Below, in pieces: positions 11,250 to 23,185 of a DNA stretch of 64,000 bases (its first letter is position 1; every line of letters begins with the position of its first letter). The stretch covers positions 1,364,001 to 1,428,000 of the forward strand of contig OY294047.1 of assembly GCA_958510825.1 (NCBI GenBank). Direction: 5' to 3'. Source of the stretch: Brachypterus glaber (lineage: Eukaryota; Arthropoda; Insecta; Coleoptera; Kateretidae). The translations under genes were made by a program, and so were the position numbers. The notes beneath the pieces were generated by a model, which was not told where the DNA came from, did not search any database, and worked only from the letters and a program-made list of their open reading frames with translations.

Positions 11250-12790
11250 GTCAAAACATCGGCACTAGGCACTAATTTGAAACGTTATGAAAAGGAAAGT
11301 TGTGTGATCACGTGAACCAACCAACCAACCATTAATACACCTGCATAATTGATTAAAGTTTGAAAGTCAGATATTTTTGGATGTAGTATCACCTCTTAAA
11401 TATTGATCACCCTGTATAATGGAAATGATAAAACACATTTGTATAAGATTTTTTTATGACGTTTTTTGGCGATTTCGGAAAATTCCAATTTACCGCATTA
11501 TATTTCTTTTGCGCTATGAAAAGTATAATAATAAAAAAAAATGCTTTTATTAGTCTTTTTTAATAATTTTCTCGAGACATACCTAGTTGAGACATTTTAT
11601 TTGATTTATATATTATACAAGAAGGTATAGATGTGGAGAAAAAGTTTCAGACATTTTAGAAACATATATTTATTCGCTTTACTTCGACACAAATGATGCC
11701 AAAGTATTGCGTCTATGCTCGATGGGACAAAATATTTGGTCATTCATTAAAAATGATTGCATATGTTTTTGTAGGAAATTAAACATTATTTTCATTTATG
11801 CAAAAAATTTAAGCAAAAAAATTGTCCTACTACAAATGTGAGATATCGCTAATAATTACAACTTTTGTCCATTTTGCCCCCTTGCCCTACGTTAATGTTA
11901 ACCATATTTGATGTGACGCAAACAGGAAAGGTCCTAAATCGTTTGGTGAAAGAAATTTTCAAATCGGACAGAGACAGACATTTTTTTAACACCATTTTTT
12001 TCACATTTTCTCGACATTTAATGAAATTCTTAAGCCGAAAATGCAAAAAAAATTGATTTTTCGGTCGATGTTGATAACAACGGGTGTTTCCACCCGTAAC
12101 TAGAGGCGAAAAAGTTTTGGGACTTTCGCACGCCCCTGTTTAAAGTTACCGAATAAAAATTACATAGGATAATAGCCTTTATGAATGTTAGGGTACGTGC
12201 AAAAATTATTTATTGTGGTCCACAATATTCCAGAAATATTAAATAAGAACTCTTTTTAAAAACGCATTCTAGGGAGGACCGTAACTCTTTTCGGGCTCAT
12301 TTCTGACCTAGGAACTTTTTTCATATTTTTAGATGTAAAATCAACTCTTAAATTTTGGCATGCCAGTTATTGATCCCCCTGTATATATTTATAAGTGTGC
12401 AAAATCTTTTTATTTCGCGTCTTTGGCTCAACTTTACTTTAGCCGAAATCTGTTTAAGAAAAAATTAACATACATACGGTTTTCTTTAGTTTTGAAACTC
12501 TGAAATGACCAAGCAGATTTTGGCTAAACGAAAGTTTACCCCTCCTTTCTGTTAAGATGCACGCCTGCAACTTTTTATCTGGTTTATTTATTTATTGGTA
12601 TTATTTTTTGCCTTTTTATTGAAAATGTAACTTTCGCTCTCAAGCGAAAAATTCTTTAATATACGAAAGGGATTTCTTACATATTTATTAGATTTTTTAA
12701 AATATATATTTATATATATATTTCTACAAATATGCTTCAGGCAAAGTTACAGGAATTTCAGTGATTTCCATATCTGAGTGATTTTGTATA

Positions 12791-13494
12791 CCGGGTGTTT
12801 CAGGAAGATGGTTCACCCGTTTTAACTGTTTTCCTTTTTTAAGTAGGATCTTGAAATTTTTCAGAAGCTATATTACGTATTTTTTGGCACTTTCGGTTTC
12901 GCCGGAAATAAATCGAACTTTCGATTTTTGAATGGAACACCCTGTACTTTTTACATATTTTGATTCAGAAATCATTCTGAGAACAAGCCACTTGTAAAAT
13001 TTTGACTTCTTCCAAATAAACTATTCATGTGTGGTATCAAAATGTTCGCAAGAAAATTTTCTTTCATTTTAACCTAATAACCAAAGTATGACATTCGAAC
13101 CTTTAAGAGCCCACCACATTTAGAGTTTTGGGAAAAAAATCAAAATAGTATTTTTCTGAAGATACTAAATCAACAAGCGAATAAGCTAATTTAAGGCACT
13201 CTCGATTTAAAATAATAATTTAAATAAAACATGACATGACCTGTCAAAAATTGACAAGTGGTACATACTTGTTATCAAAATTAATTTTTTATTCGTAATA
13301 TGTAAAAATATACAGGTGTTCCATTTAAAAATCAAAAGTTCAATTCATTTCCGGTGAAACCGGAAGTACCAAAAAATGTCTAACCATGTCAAAAAATCCT
13401 AAATTATACATAATACAGCTCCTGAAAATTTCACGATCCTACATAAAAAAGTAAAAAAGTTAAGGGGGGTGAACCACCTTCCTAAAAAGCCCGG
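12791..13494. mobile_element. Foldback element, unit 2 copy of 7411-8149
   Basis: Same ends and TATA flanks. About 35 bp shorter because of an internal deletion at about 13078. Confidence 0.8.
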
Positions 13495-13914
13495 TATATA
13501 GCTCTATTTTCAATTTTAAACAAGCTACGTAGCTTTGTTAAGCACAAAGAACGTATGCGGTCATTTAAAGCAGAAAAGGAAAACATTTAATTATTCATTG
13601 TAAAATTACTGTTGCAAATGAAATATTAACGGAAAATACAGGAATACCTACAAAAAACAGGACATCGGACAGACGGACGGACGAACATTTTTAAAGTTTC
13701 TTATTTTTTCATGAAACACATTGGACCAATGTCATTGGTATTCAAGAACTTTTTGTCTAGGACGTTTTTTCTCGATTTTGTCGAAATTCAAACCTACCGT
13801 ATAATACTATTCAAGCGCTTACGCGCTGTGAATAGAATAAAGTTGCTTTGTATAATACAAATCATTATACCAGTTTTAATTAAACTGCAATAAAAACAAT
13901 TCGATAAAAAAGTA

Positions 13915-14159
13915 GGTATAGCGACGGTTGACCCAACCCCCTCCACTTTCCATCTAGGCCACGCCCCCTACTTTAACAGCCACCATAACAGAGCTGTTTT
14001 AACAGGGCTGTTTCTAGATCAGTTTATATTAGATCAGTTTAGATTAGATCAGTTTAGATTGGATCAGATCTGATATAAACTGATTTAGAAACAGGCCTGT
14101 TAAAACAACTCTGTGGCCTAAATGGAAGTGGGTGGGGTTGGGTCAAGCGTCGCTATACC
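13915..14159. mobile_element. Palindromic MITE, unit 2 copy of 8570-8814
   Basis: Same 245-bp length, termini and TA flanks as the unit 1 copy. Confidence 0.85.
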
Positions 14160-14645
14160 TACTAAATTATTCCATTTCTTGTTTTTCTATTCTACAATGT
14201 GAAATGCGACGTTTACAGTAAACAGGGCAGTATCATAATTCATAAATTTGCGTATTTTATTGTATTTTTGTGAGTAAGATAAAGTTTCAAAATTTTCCAG
14301 TCTATAAAACGTCTAGACACTGACTTTCTTAGAGCCTATCATAAACCTTTTTTCAAAAGTTATATTCTTTCTTTTCTTTAATCTTCTTGAAGTTTCACAT
14401 ATTGTTTACCATATTATATCATATCAGTTTTGTCTGTTTTAGGCTTTAATAAATTTTTGCAGCATCTAAAATATATCTTTTTAACCTAAACTCTAAAATT
14501 TACAATTATTTTTATCTTTAATCAAATCAGTTTTCATATTTTTTATGTATTATTCATAAAATTTTTGTTTAGGGGGTTAGAGTAGAGTTAGAGTTAGAGT
14601 TAATTATTAAAAATGCATTCTGAATAATAGTATATTAAAGAACTA

Positions 14646-14715
14646 GTTTCATAACATACGTTTTTAGCGCACGAGTTGTCTAAAGTACTAGTGCGCTAAA
14701 AACGTGTTATGAAAC
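14646..14715. repeat. Quasi-palindrome, unit 2 copy
   Basis: Same 70-base loop-deleted form as 9301-9370. Confidence 0.8.
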
Positions 14716-15093
14716 GAGTATTTTATACATTTCTTCTCTTTTCCACTGCAAGAAACCAAGCCACAATTTTAACACGGTAAAACATAACCTAAACACAAAA
14801 TTGTGTAGAAAATTTAACTTTAAACCGACGTTCACAATAGCACGGCAAACGTCAAGAGATAGACTTCTGTCTGTTGCCAACCCAAAAGAAAAAAAGTAGA
14901 GACCTCTTATGGGCCTATAAGAACACGCAAAATGTGTGTGATTATAAGCTTATAAGAGTCGCAAAATAGAAAAAGATATATTATACATGTATTATTATTA
15001 TTATATTCCTATGTATATATATATATGTAGCGTTTGGTTTTGTACGCAATAAAAATCACAAAACAAGATAAATAATAGTTATTTATATACCAA

Positions 15094-15199
15094 GGGACTA
15101 AACTGGCTGTTTTAGTCCCGCTGCATTAGTGTTTCCTGAGCGAGCGTAGCGAGCGAGGGAAACAGAAATGCAAGGGACTAAAACAGCCAAGTTTAGTCC
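15094..15199. repeat. CpG-core quasi-palindrome, array unit 3
   Basis: Third copy of the palindrome at 4379-4484. The right flank reads GTATATAGACTACTTTTTGC, slightly diverged from units 1 and 2. Confidence 0.85.
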
Positions 15200-15675
15200 T
15201 GAGGTATATAGACTACTTTTTGCAGGACCAAACATAATTTAGGTAGCTATAAAATTAAAATTAAAAACCACGCGTCTAAAATCGGTTGTTTTATTTTCGT
15301 AATTTAATCAAGATGCCTGTAAATTGTGAAAAGTCAGTTTCATGGCTATCGCGATTTCAATTGTTTTTTAATATGGTTGACACAAACGTCAAAAAAATGG
15401 ACGAAGATGATAAATTTTAAGTTATGTATAAATTGTTATAACAATGTTATTTTAAAAGGTTTTCTTTGTTAAAATCAAATAAATTGGTTTGAATCGCTAA
15501 TTTATTACAAAACACCACCAAACCTAATTTTTGAACCAGCAAAGTACATAGTAAGTATAATATTTTAATATTATCAAGGTTGCCGTGATTTGTATTCCCT
15601 AGAGAGAAAAACGGCAAGTTTAGTCCCGAAAATTAAAGCGTAAAATTAGGTTTTAGTCTTGGTCGTGCAAAAATA

Positions 15676-16400
15676 AAATTATATATTGACATCAAGGTTA
15701 TTAAAATAATTAATGCTTTTGGAGTTGCCATAAGGAAATTAAGATAACACAAAGAAAAGGTCAGGAATGTTTTCGGAGACTATTGTATTTCTATGTATTT
15801 TGAGGCGCTGAATCCGAATTTAAGAAAAAAATATAATTTATTAAAATATACAGATTTTATTTTATATTTGTCGCACGAATCACATAGTCTATGCAAGTTT
15901 GTGTCCATTTCCTTTGGATAAAAAAAGTCCAAATTTGAAGTTTATATCTCATCCCGTTCAAAAGTTACGGGGGTGTACCATTTGAAAGAATAACCTTGTA
16001 TAATGCAAAGCAGAGTTTATTACTTCATATTTTTAATTTAAATTGTACACCCTTGGCATTACTATTTACTAAATAAAATAAAAATCTCAGCCAGAAAAAA
16101 AGACTCAGGGGTAAAAGCAATCTGGCAGAGTGACAAATTAATTACTTTTCCTACTAAGAGAGCGATCTTTTATTAATTTTATTATTTTCCTTCGCGATGT
16201 CGTATAAAATAATAGTAGATTACAGGTCTACGCGGAAAATAGTATTTTTTCGAGACCTTTATTAATAGGTCTTTCAATATTCTTTTTTATACAATTTTTT
16301 TTTAAGTTTTGGGTTTAGCCAGATTTGTTACTTTTAAATTCGTTTTTAGCACACCAAAAAAGACGTAAGAAAAGTATAGTTTGGTATGGAGTATTGCCCA
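15676..16400. other. Start of segment D, non-coding
   Basis: No gene. Duplicated at about 27765-28490. Positions 16213-16256 (TCTACGCGG then AAATAGTATTTTTTCGAGACC-like sequence) resemble the T-rich flank of the quasi-palindromes but have no clear long arms. Confidence 0.4.
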
Positions 16401-16417
16401 TTTTTAACCGACTTCCA

Positions 16418-16660
16418 AAAAGGAGGAGGTTATCAATTCGACGTGTGACTTTTTTTTTATGTTTGTTCCCGCATAACTTTGGAACGGATGAACGGAATTT
16501 AATGAAACTTTTTGTAACTTAAAGAGGGCATTCATAAGGTGGTCTCGTTTCAATTTGACGCTCGGATAATGCCGGGTAAGCCGGATAATTAAGATAAATC
16601 TAATCATTTTAACGCAATTTCACTTAAAAATGGCTTAATTTGGTTCTACTACCAACCAAA
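16418..16660. repeat. Dispersed repeat, CGACTTCCAAAAAGGAGGAG type
   Basis: Begins with ACCGACTTCCAAAAAGGAGG and runs through a GCATAACTTTGGAACGGATG phrase. This wording is familiar to me from repeats in many arthropod genomes (recalled, not searched). Duplicate at 28497-28745. Short open frames on both strands are not supported by any other feature. Confidence 0.5.
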
Positions 16661-16957
16661 TTTTTAGATAAATATCCGATAACTCGGATAAGCCAGATAA
16701 CTTGATTAAGGGGTCACTCAAATATTACGGCACAATGAAAAAATTTTAAATGCCGCTAAACTTGATTCTCTGGACCTATAATATTAAAATACAAAGAGAA
16801 AATGATAAATTTTGTGATTTTACCATAAGGTGTTATTTGATTATTACTTAACGCTTAAAGTTTAACAAGATTTTCTTTAGCATTTCGTTTAAAATAAGGT
16901 TGGTTGGACTCTTAGGCGCTGAAATAAAAATATTACTTTAATTTATCTTTAAGATAA

Positions 16958-16994
16958 TGACGTCACAACGCACTGTTAGTGAGTTGTGACGTCA
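16958..16994. repeat. Hairpin with two TGACGTCA motifs
   Basis: TGACGTCACAAC and its exact inverse GTTGTGACGTCA flank a 13-base loop. TGACGTCA is the consensus CRE site for bZIP factors, but no promoter is evident nearby. Exact copy at 29047-29083. Confidence 0.6.
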
Positions 16995-17091
16995 CAGCTT
17001 GCCGAGATGGAAGAACAACTATAATTTAGCTTACATGACGTTACAAATCTACAAGTTCTGTGTCTCTAAAAAGTAAAAAATAAAAACTTTT

Positions 17092-17727
17092 TGCAAAAAA
17101 AATGAACCGTTTTCTACACGGAAAGAAATTAGTGGGCTCTGCGCTATACATTATAAGATATTTGGTAACAGTGGCAAATTATAGTGATTTAAGCTATAGA
17201 TTATAAGGGACACAATAACTAATAATGTTAAAAATAAATTGGAAAAGATTATATATATTACAGACACGATTATATTTATTACAGGCACTATTATAAATTT
17301 ACAGAAATTTTATTATATTATAAAAATTATTAGCACGGACAATAATTAAATCTATTTAAGCTATAAATGCCATACTATTTGTTATATTTTATTATTCACT
17401 AAACAATTAAAGTATTTCATATAAATTTTTACACTGACTGCCATAATTGTAAGAGAAAGCCTTGTATTTATATAATAAGCGATTATAATTTGCTTGGTAT
17501 GTGTGTTATAGCGCTCCTAGCTATAATTTTTTTTTTCCGTGTATGTCTCTAAAAATTAAAAAATTAAAAATACTTAAGTCGGTGCCAATTTCACAGCAAA
17601 CAATAATAAACTAATAAAAAAATAATTGTTAGTAATTAATTTAGTGGATGGTGAAATTGGCACCAACTTAAGTATTTTTTAATTTTTTTCTTTTTAGTGA
17701 CATAGAAGTCGGTTCATTTTTTTTGCA
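17092..17727. mobile_element. Foldback repeat split by a MITE
   Basis: The left arm (TGCAAAAAAAATGAACCG, then GTCTCTAAAAA, ACTTAAGTCGGTGCCAATTT) is inverted at about 17650-17727. In unit 4 the same element is uninterrupted at 29181-29390 (210 bp). Here a 425-bp MITE is inserted in the left arm. Confidence 0.8.
17117..17541. mobile_element. 425-bp TA-flanked MITE with CACGGAAA ends
   Basis: Starts CACGGAAAGAAATTA and ends TTTTTTTTTTCCGTG, with TA directly outside both ends. Unit 4 reads CTTCTATGTCTC at the homologous point (29201-29212), with a single TA and nothing inserted. The interior is rich in ATTATAA words and encodes nothing. Confidence 0.9.
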
Positions 17728-19053
17728 AACTTGCGTTATTTATGAGTATTTATTTTGTTTGCTTTTTTCCATAACATTCAATATGTTATTCTATATCTGT
17801 AGATTTTAAATTACGTATTAGGTATAGGTGAGTACTTTAGAACATTTTTTTGCTTTTAAAAATTACGGTTTTGGGTCTTTAAAATGCTTTTCCTTGAAAA
17901 TAATATATTTTCCATTATACTTAATGCAAATCCCCCTATAAGCTTATAGGCCTAGGCAGAAGATAAAATTCAAAAAAAAAATACATCTTGGCCGTTTTGC
18001 TCTATATACAAGGTTTACTTAAGACAAACCACTTGATTTGTTGCGTTATTAATAAAGCTATCAATTTTTTTTCTATTTTGTGACTTTTATAAGCGGTCCA
18101 AAAGTCCAAAAGTCACCCCCCCCCTTTTAACCTGTACAAGTTAAGATATCAACTTCAAATTTGGAACATTTTAATAAGACAATCCAATCTTTCGCATATA
18201 TTAATATTTTCACCTCTTAAAATGTGGACGGGGAGGCATGGGGGGACATTTTTTTAATGAAACTACATATTTTTTATTTTTTTTTTGTATTTGTTTTAAT
18301 GTTTTAATTTAATTTTAAAACAACAAGTACTACTGTTTTCAAGTGGCTGCTGTAAATATATGGATTAGTATTGTTTTTTAACTGACCGATTCATTTTTTT
18401 TATCCAAGTTAAAGAATATTTAAGTTTGGTAATTCATAATACTATTATGCCAGTTAAAGTTATCCTTTTGAAAATCTAAGTGAAGATGAAAATACAAGAA
18501 ATTTAAAGGATTCTTGTTAAATAAATCTTAAAAAAATACATAAATTTTATAAATTTAAAAATGAAATACTTTAAAATCCTTGACAGCAAACGTCACATGA
18601 AGGCTCTTTACCTAAAGCTATATTTTATAGAAGTAAATTTCAAACAATATAATTAAAATTTGCTGTAATTTAATTAAATAAATAAAAAATAATAATGGCT
18701 TAATTAAGATACTGCCTGTTTTTATATTTTTAAAACAGACATTTCTAATTGTTAGGAACAGTTACTGTAGTGGGTCAATTACCTTATCTTTAATTTAATT
18801 CGGTGAAAATGGAAAAATTTAAAATCAAAGTTTTAAAAAATTCAAATAAAAATATTTGGTTTCTTGATTTTGTATTTTAATAATATCTTATCATTTTGTA
18901 TCTTAGTTGTAGGAAAAGTAAGCTGTACTACTCCTATAAAACGCCCTGCAGCCTCCTTACTTAAAATAGTTCTCGTCCCTTATGGACATTATATTACATT
19001 GGCACTTACTACTACTACGAGTAAAGTAAAGTAAAGTTTATTAATCCATTGAT
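17728..19053. other. Segment D interior, non-coding
   Basis: No gene. Positions 18090-18260 (GCGGTCCAAAAGTC, a C-run, AAGATATCAACTTCAAATTT) resemble 34345-34420 and look like a diverged dispersed repeat. Duplicated at 29391-30714. Confidence 0.4.
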
Positions 19054-19604
19054 GGCAGACTAACATCTCTACTCTAAATTTCTCTACTTCCTAACATCCC
19101 TACTCCATAACATCCCTACTCCACAACAACTCTACTCCGTAACATCTCTACTCCATAACATCTCTACTCCGTAACAACTCTACTCCACACTATAAGGACT
19201 TTATTAGCCACTTAATAATAAATGAGCAGTTCAAAGAACAAAGAATCTTCTTCTTCTAGATTATTTTATTTTTTTCGTAGAAAACGTTTATCTTTAAATT
19301 CAAATCTAGAACAATCATAAATGAATTATTCTAAAAGCCACAATGACCGCGTACTCTTAATATGCACTAATAAGTAAGTAATTAATAAATTAAATTCATA
19401 TTTGACAGTGACGTAGCATGACAAATATTCATTTGAGTTAAGACAAGTGGCTAATCGAGTGCATATAGTGCGGAGTAGAGTTGTTACGGAGTAGAGATGT
19501 TATGGAGTAGAGATGTTACGGAGTAGACTTGTTGTGGAGTAGGGATGTTATGGAGTAGGGATGTTAGGGAGTAGAGAAATTTAGAGTAGAGATGTTAGTC
19601 TGCC
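19054..19604. mobile_element. 551-bp Foldback-like element, tandem-repeat TIRs
   Basis: Terminal inverted repeats start GGCAGACTAACATCTCTACT and extend about 145 bp. They are built from 15-16 base units of the form GGAGTAGAGATGTTA(C/T). The 8-bp target duplication CCATTGAT is exact at 19046-19053 and 19605-19612. An 8-bp duplication is typical of hAT-type elements. TIRs made of tandem repeats recall Drosophila Foldback elements. No transposase frame is present. Confidence 0.9.
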
Positions 19605-19887
19605 CCATTGATTATACATGATATAGGATATAATATAATATAATTTATGGAAATTATCGCCCAGAAGTCAAAATTTTTGACCATGTTTCTTCACATTTCT
19701 AGACGTTTTGAACCCGAAATTAGTAAAAAAAATGTTTGTGTTCGTCTATCTGTCTGTAAACTCCATTTCTAGAAAAGATATCGACAAGCGTTTTTTTTGC
19801 ATATTGTTTCTAATCATAATAATAATAATATCTTTATTGACGGATAATCCATTTAGAATTTACAAACATATAATCACTTAAAAACTA

Positions 19888-21366
19888 AAGGACATGGCAC
19901 AATTTATAGGGAATTTTGGCCCTCGGTGAAATTCGCTAATTTTTTTATATGTTTTAGTTTATGCTTTTTAAAAAGGAATTAGGAACGTTTCAAGCACTTT
20001 GTATGTACAGTTTTTTTTCTATAACGAAAATAAAAAAATATTTTTGCCCCAAATTCCTCATAAAAATAAGTTTAATTAGCTTAATGATTAAGAAAAAAGC
20101 TTGATTGGTATAAGTCAAACTGATGTCTGTCAATTTTTTTATATATTATTAGTAATATAAAATTAATTTAGCATGGCTTTTTGAGCCTTTTTTCAAGTAA
20201 ATTGCTTTGTATGCAACCGTCAAGGTGGTCAACAGCAGATGCCCCGAATGGGAGGAAATGAAAACATTTTATTTATTTTTTTATAAAAATGTCCTAATGT
20301 AATACTGTGAAAAAGAATTGAATCAAGGACACATGTCTTTTGATAAGTACAACACCATATTCTCTTATTTTAAGGCTAACATCTTAAATGAAGAGCGCGG
20401 ATTTCCATTCAAAGACCCGCGCCAGTTATTAGGTTCATAAGAAATGCTAGTCCAAAAATAAGAGAATTTGGCTGTAATCGAAAGATGCATTTTCTTGATT
20501 CATGGATCCTTTTTTTTAGTGTTCATATTTTAAATCATATCGAGGGCTTCATAGCAAAGGGTGGTCATATCTGCTACATGTTAACACGGTTGATACAGCC
20601 CTGTTATGAAGCCCTCGGTATGATAATTATATTGGATAATTTATTCTATGCAGAAACACAGTATTTCACTTTCAACTTAGTTTTTCTCTTCTGTTTTACT
20701 TCTTATTTTATTATTTTATTAAGTTCTGGAGTTTTAACATGGGTTCCAGTACATTATATTACAAAAACACATATTCAATTTCTTCTATGTAGAATTTTGG
20801 AAATAATTGTTTTTTTTTGCCGTACAAAAAATAAGGGATACACTTTCGGCATTAAAATCGCTTATTATTTTACAAACGATTCCCTTAAAACGTATTTCTA
20901 TTCTGCTTTTCTTCTTATTTCATTCTTTAGTTCAATTTTATATACGTTTTAGTACTTTTTACCAGGTTAGCAAATAACTTATTTCACGTATTTCACTAAT
21001 TTAGTCCTTAACAAGTATTTCTGTTGCACTTTTCTTCATCTTATTTAATTATTCTGTCCAATTTCAATATGTATTTCATTACTTTTTCCCAATAAAACTG
21101 ATAATATAGTCTAAAAAACTTCAAAAATATGTCAGAATATCCTCCACTGACAAGTTGTCAAACGAAACAATGCCTACTAGAAAAATATTTTTATGAGGAG
21201 TGTAGGGCAAAAATATTTTTTTATTTTCCTTATAGAAAAAAAACTGTACATACAAAGTGCTTGAAACGTTTCTAATTCCTTTTAAAAAAGTATAAACTAA
21301 AACATATAAAAAATTTAGCGAATTTCACCGAGGGCCAAAATTCCCTATAAATTGTGCCATGTCCTT
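19888..21366. mobile_element. 1,479-bp TA-flanked element with about 190-bp TIRs
   Basis: Ends are AAGGACATGGCACAATTTAT and its inverse, with TA duplicated at 19886-19887 and 21367-21368. The inverted arms (about 19888-20080 and 21180-21366) match at roughly nine bases in ten. It is nested in the 3' region of the non-LTR element. The interior has further inverted repeats (ATATCGAGGGCTTCATA with its inverse near 20610; AAATAAGAGAAT near 20455). One open frame of 155 codons (20485-20952, plus) is very hydrophobic and shows no DDE/DDD motif, so I do not call it a transposase. Termini suggest Tc1/mariner-type mobilisation in trans. Confidence 0.85.
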
Positions 21367-21476
21367 TATAAATACAAGAATAAAAACTGTCTAAAAACTA
21401 AATATAATGAGACAGATACATATTAAAATAAACACAACAATAAACATAAATTAAAAGAGTTAAAATAAATAAAAAA

Positions 21477-22306
21477 TTATATTTGACTAAGTTTTAAATT
21501 CACTTGTGTCTTAAACCTATTAACAGTCAGTGAAAAATCCAAATCCAGATTATTTGCGATTCTACAAAGTCTATTAACTGGTGCATTTAACATATAATTT
21601 GTCTTGCAATAGTTCACGTAAAAAGTTCGATTGTTATTGTTAATTCTAGTATTCCTTGCTGGAACCAAAAAATTTAAAAATGAAAGAGCAGATGGACAAT
21701 CTATAATACCATTAATTAATTTGTATAGAAAAACCAAATCTAAGTAGATTCTTCGGTTTTCAAGCGTACTTATTTGAAAATAAATTCTTATAGAGTTATG
21801 ATTTGGAAGCATTAAACTCGATTTGAAATTTAAAAAATTTAAAAATCTGTTTTGTACCCTTTCAATTTTAAGCTTGTTTTCAATATAAAAAGGAGACCAA
21901 ATTATCGAGGAAAACTCTAAATGCGAACGTACTATAGAGTAATATAAACTTTTAAGACAATTTACATTACTAAAGTCTTTTAAATTTCTTTTTAGAAAAC
22001 CCAAGAGTTTTAGTGATTTGTTTACCTGTAATTGTATGTGTTTGTCAAAACACATTTTGTTATCATAGGTAACTCCTAGATCTTTAATAACAGAAACATT
22101 TTCAAGATCTACACCATTTATATTATAATTAAAATTAATGGGATTAATACTGCGATTAAAATGCACAGTTTTGCACTTATCTGCATTAAGACGCATGCCA
22201 TTAGCAACACACCATTCAAAAAGTTTGTCTAAAGCTTCCTGAAGTCGTAGACAATCAAGCAGACTTCTAATAATAAGATACATTTTCAAATCATCCGCGA
22301 ACAATA
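21477..22306 (-). pseudogene. Reverse transcriptase C-terminal part, non-LTR type
   Basis: About 276 codons remain open on the minus strand. Near the start is LLFADDLKMY, the F/YADD catalytic motif C of non-LTR reverse transcriptase. It is followed by LFEWCVANGMRLNADKCKTV, the thumb-side motif D/E region, then a typical C-terminal tail (SLYYSIVRSHLEFSSIIWSP; ERVQNRFLNFL) found in Jockey/CR1-like ORF2 proteins. The endonuclease domain and RT motifs before C are missing, because the element is truncated at its 5' end by the insertion junction at 22306. The first few codons of the open frame come from the target flank, so there is no genuine start. The frame is otherwise uninterrupted, which suggests a fairly recent insertion. 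Clade assignment (Jockey/CR1 group) is by motif resemblance only. Confidence 0.9.
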
Positions 22307-22312
22307 AATCAT

Positions 22313-23185
22313 CTTCCAATAAAACAGCTGATTAGATTTTGGGGGCAAACGATTATTGGGCAAGGGGGTAAAAATGGGGTAAAACTCCTATTTTTAACGT
22401 TTTCATGGCCGCGTTCTTTAGTATCTGGTATAAAAGTACTACATTTGATGGTTTACCGGTACGAGACGCTGCAATGTATTTTTTTTTACTTATATATTAA
22501 ATATATTTTATAAAGTTCCAAAAAAAATCAAATATTTTAAACATGGGTTAGTTTAGCAGCAAAAAAAAAAACAGTTCTTTTAAAAATGTTTTTAAAAAAA
22601 AGTATTACATTAAAACTCGTTCACACTCACCCTAATGGGACTTTTTTAGAATTATTTTTTTTTATTTCCTGCTTACGCTTAATCTTCGAGTTTCTTAAAT
22701 CGGCACGATTCTTTTAAGATTATTTTAGAATGCTAACATACCAAAAGATATTTTCTGCAATTTTTAAAATAATGATATGTTATTTTAATATCGGAGTAGA
22801 AAATGGTAATAGTATACCTAAGGGAACGTTCAAGTATTACGTAACGCAAATTTTGATCATTTTGGACTCCCACCCCCCCTTGTAACCAATTCCTTGAAAG
22901 CTGGATGAGTTCTTGAGGCAAAACTTATTGCCTATAAAACATTTAAATCTTGAAACTTGATGGTATTATTACTTGATGACCTTATTACTAAAGGTCTTTA
23001 CTTGCGTGACTTTTTGGTGATTTTCGTAAATTATTTGAAGATAAATATCTTTAACTGATAGTAACTTTCTAAGTAATTGTTATTCCTTTATTTCTAACGA
23101 TCAAATAGTGAGCCATAAATCTAAATGTTTCAACCCTATATTGCACCTTTTTCCCATTTGGAAACACTGGGCATATAGACTCCTC
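22313..23185. other. Segment D interior, dispersed repeat relic
   Basis: No gene. Positions 22313-22410, together with 19640-19817, form a repeat with an inverted, diverged relative at about 46500-46860 (GATTTTGGGGG, GGTAAAACTC, GCATATTGTTTC landmarks). The rest has no recognised structure. Duplicated at 31479-32351. Confidence 0.45.

Larger units (their letters stand above)
9731..15075 (+). repeat. Tandem array unit 2 (A-B-C), 5,345 bp
   Basis: Near-identical to unit 1 over its whole length. The main difference is a deletion of about 35 bases at about 13078, where unit 1 has an extra stretch at about 7700-7735. A few substitutions and 1-3 base indels are also visible, for example around 12078. 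This is a recent direct tandem duplicate of unit 1. Confidence 0.9.
19818..22306 (-). mobile_element. 5'-truncated non-LTR retrotransposon with nested insert
   Basis: Absent from unit 4, where TTTCTAATCATCTTCC is continuous at 31468-31483. Here AATCAT is duplicated at 19812-19817 and 22307-22312. Read on the minus strand, the element starts inside a reverse transcriptase frame and ends with AATAAAGATATTATTATT. That is an ATT-type 3' tail after an AATAAA-like signal, as in some I/Jockey/CR1-group elements. Without its nested insert (19888-21366) it is about 1,010 bp. The 5' truncation makes it non-functional. Confidence 0.9.

Noticed and set aside
20485..20952. 155-codon plus-strand frame inside the TA-flanked element
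   Set aside because: Hydrophobic, T-rich and lacking any transposase catalytic motif. Its length fits AT-rich, T-biased sequence. It could at most be a chance membrane-like peptide.
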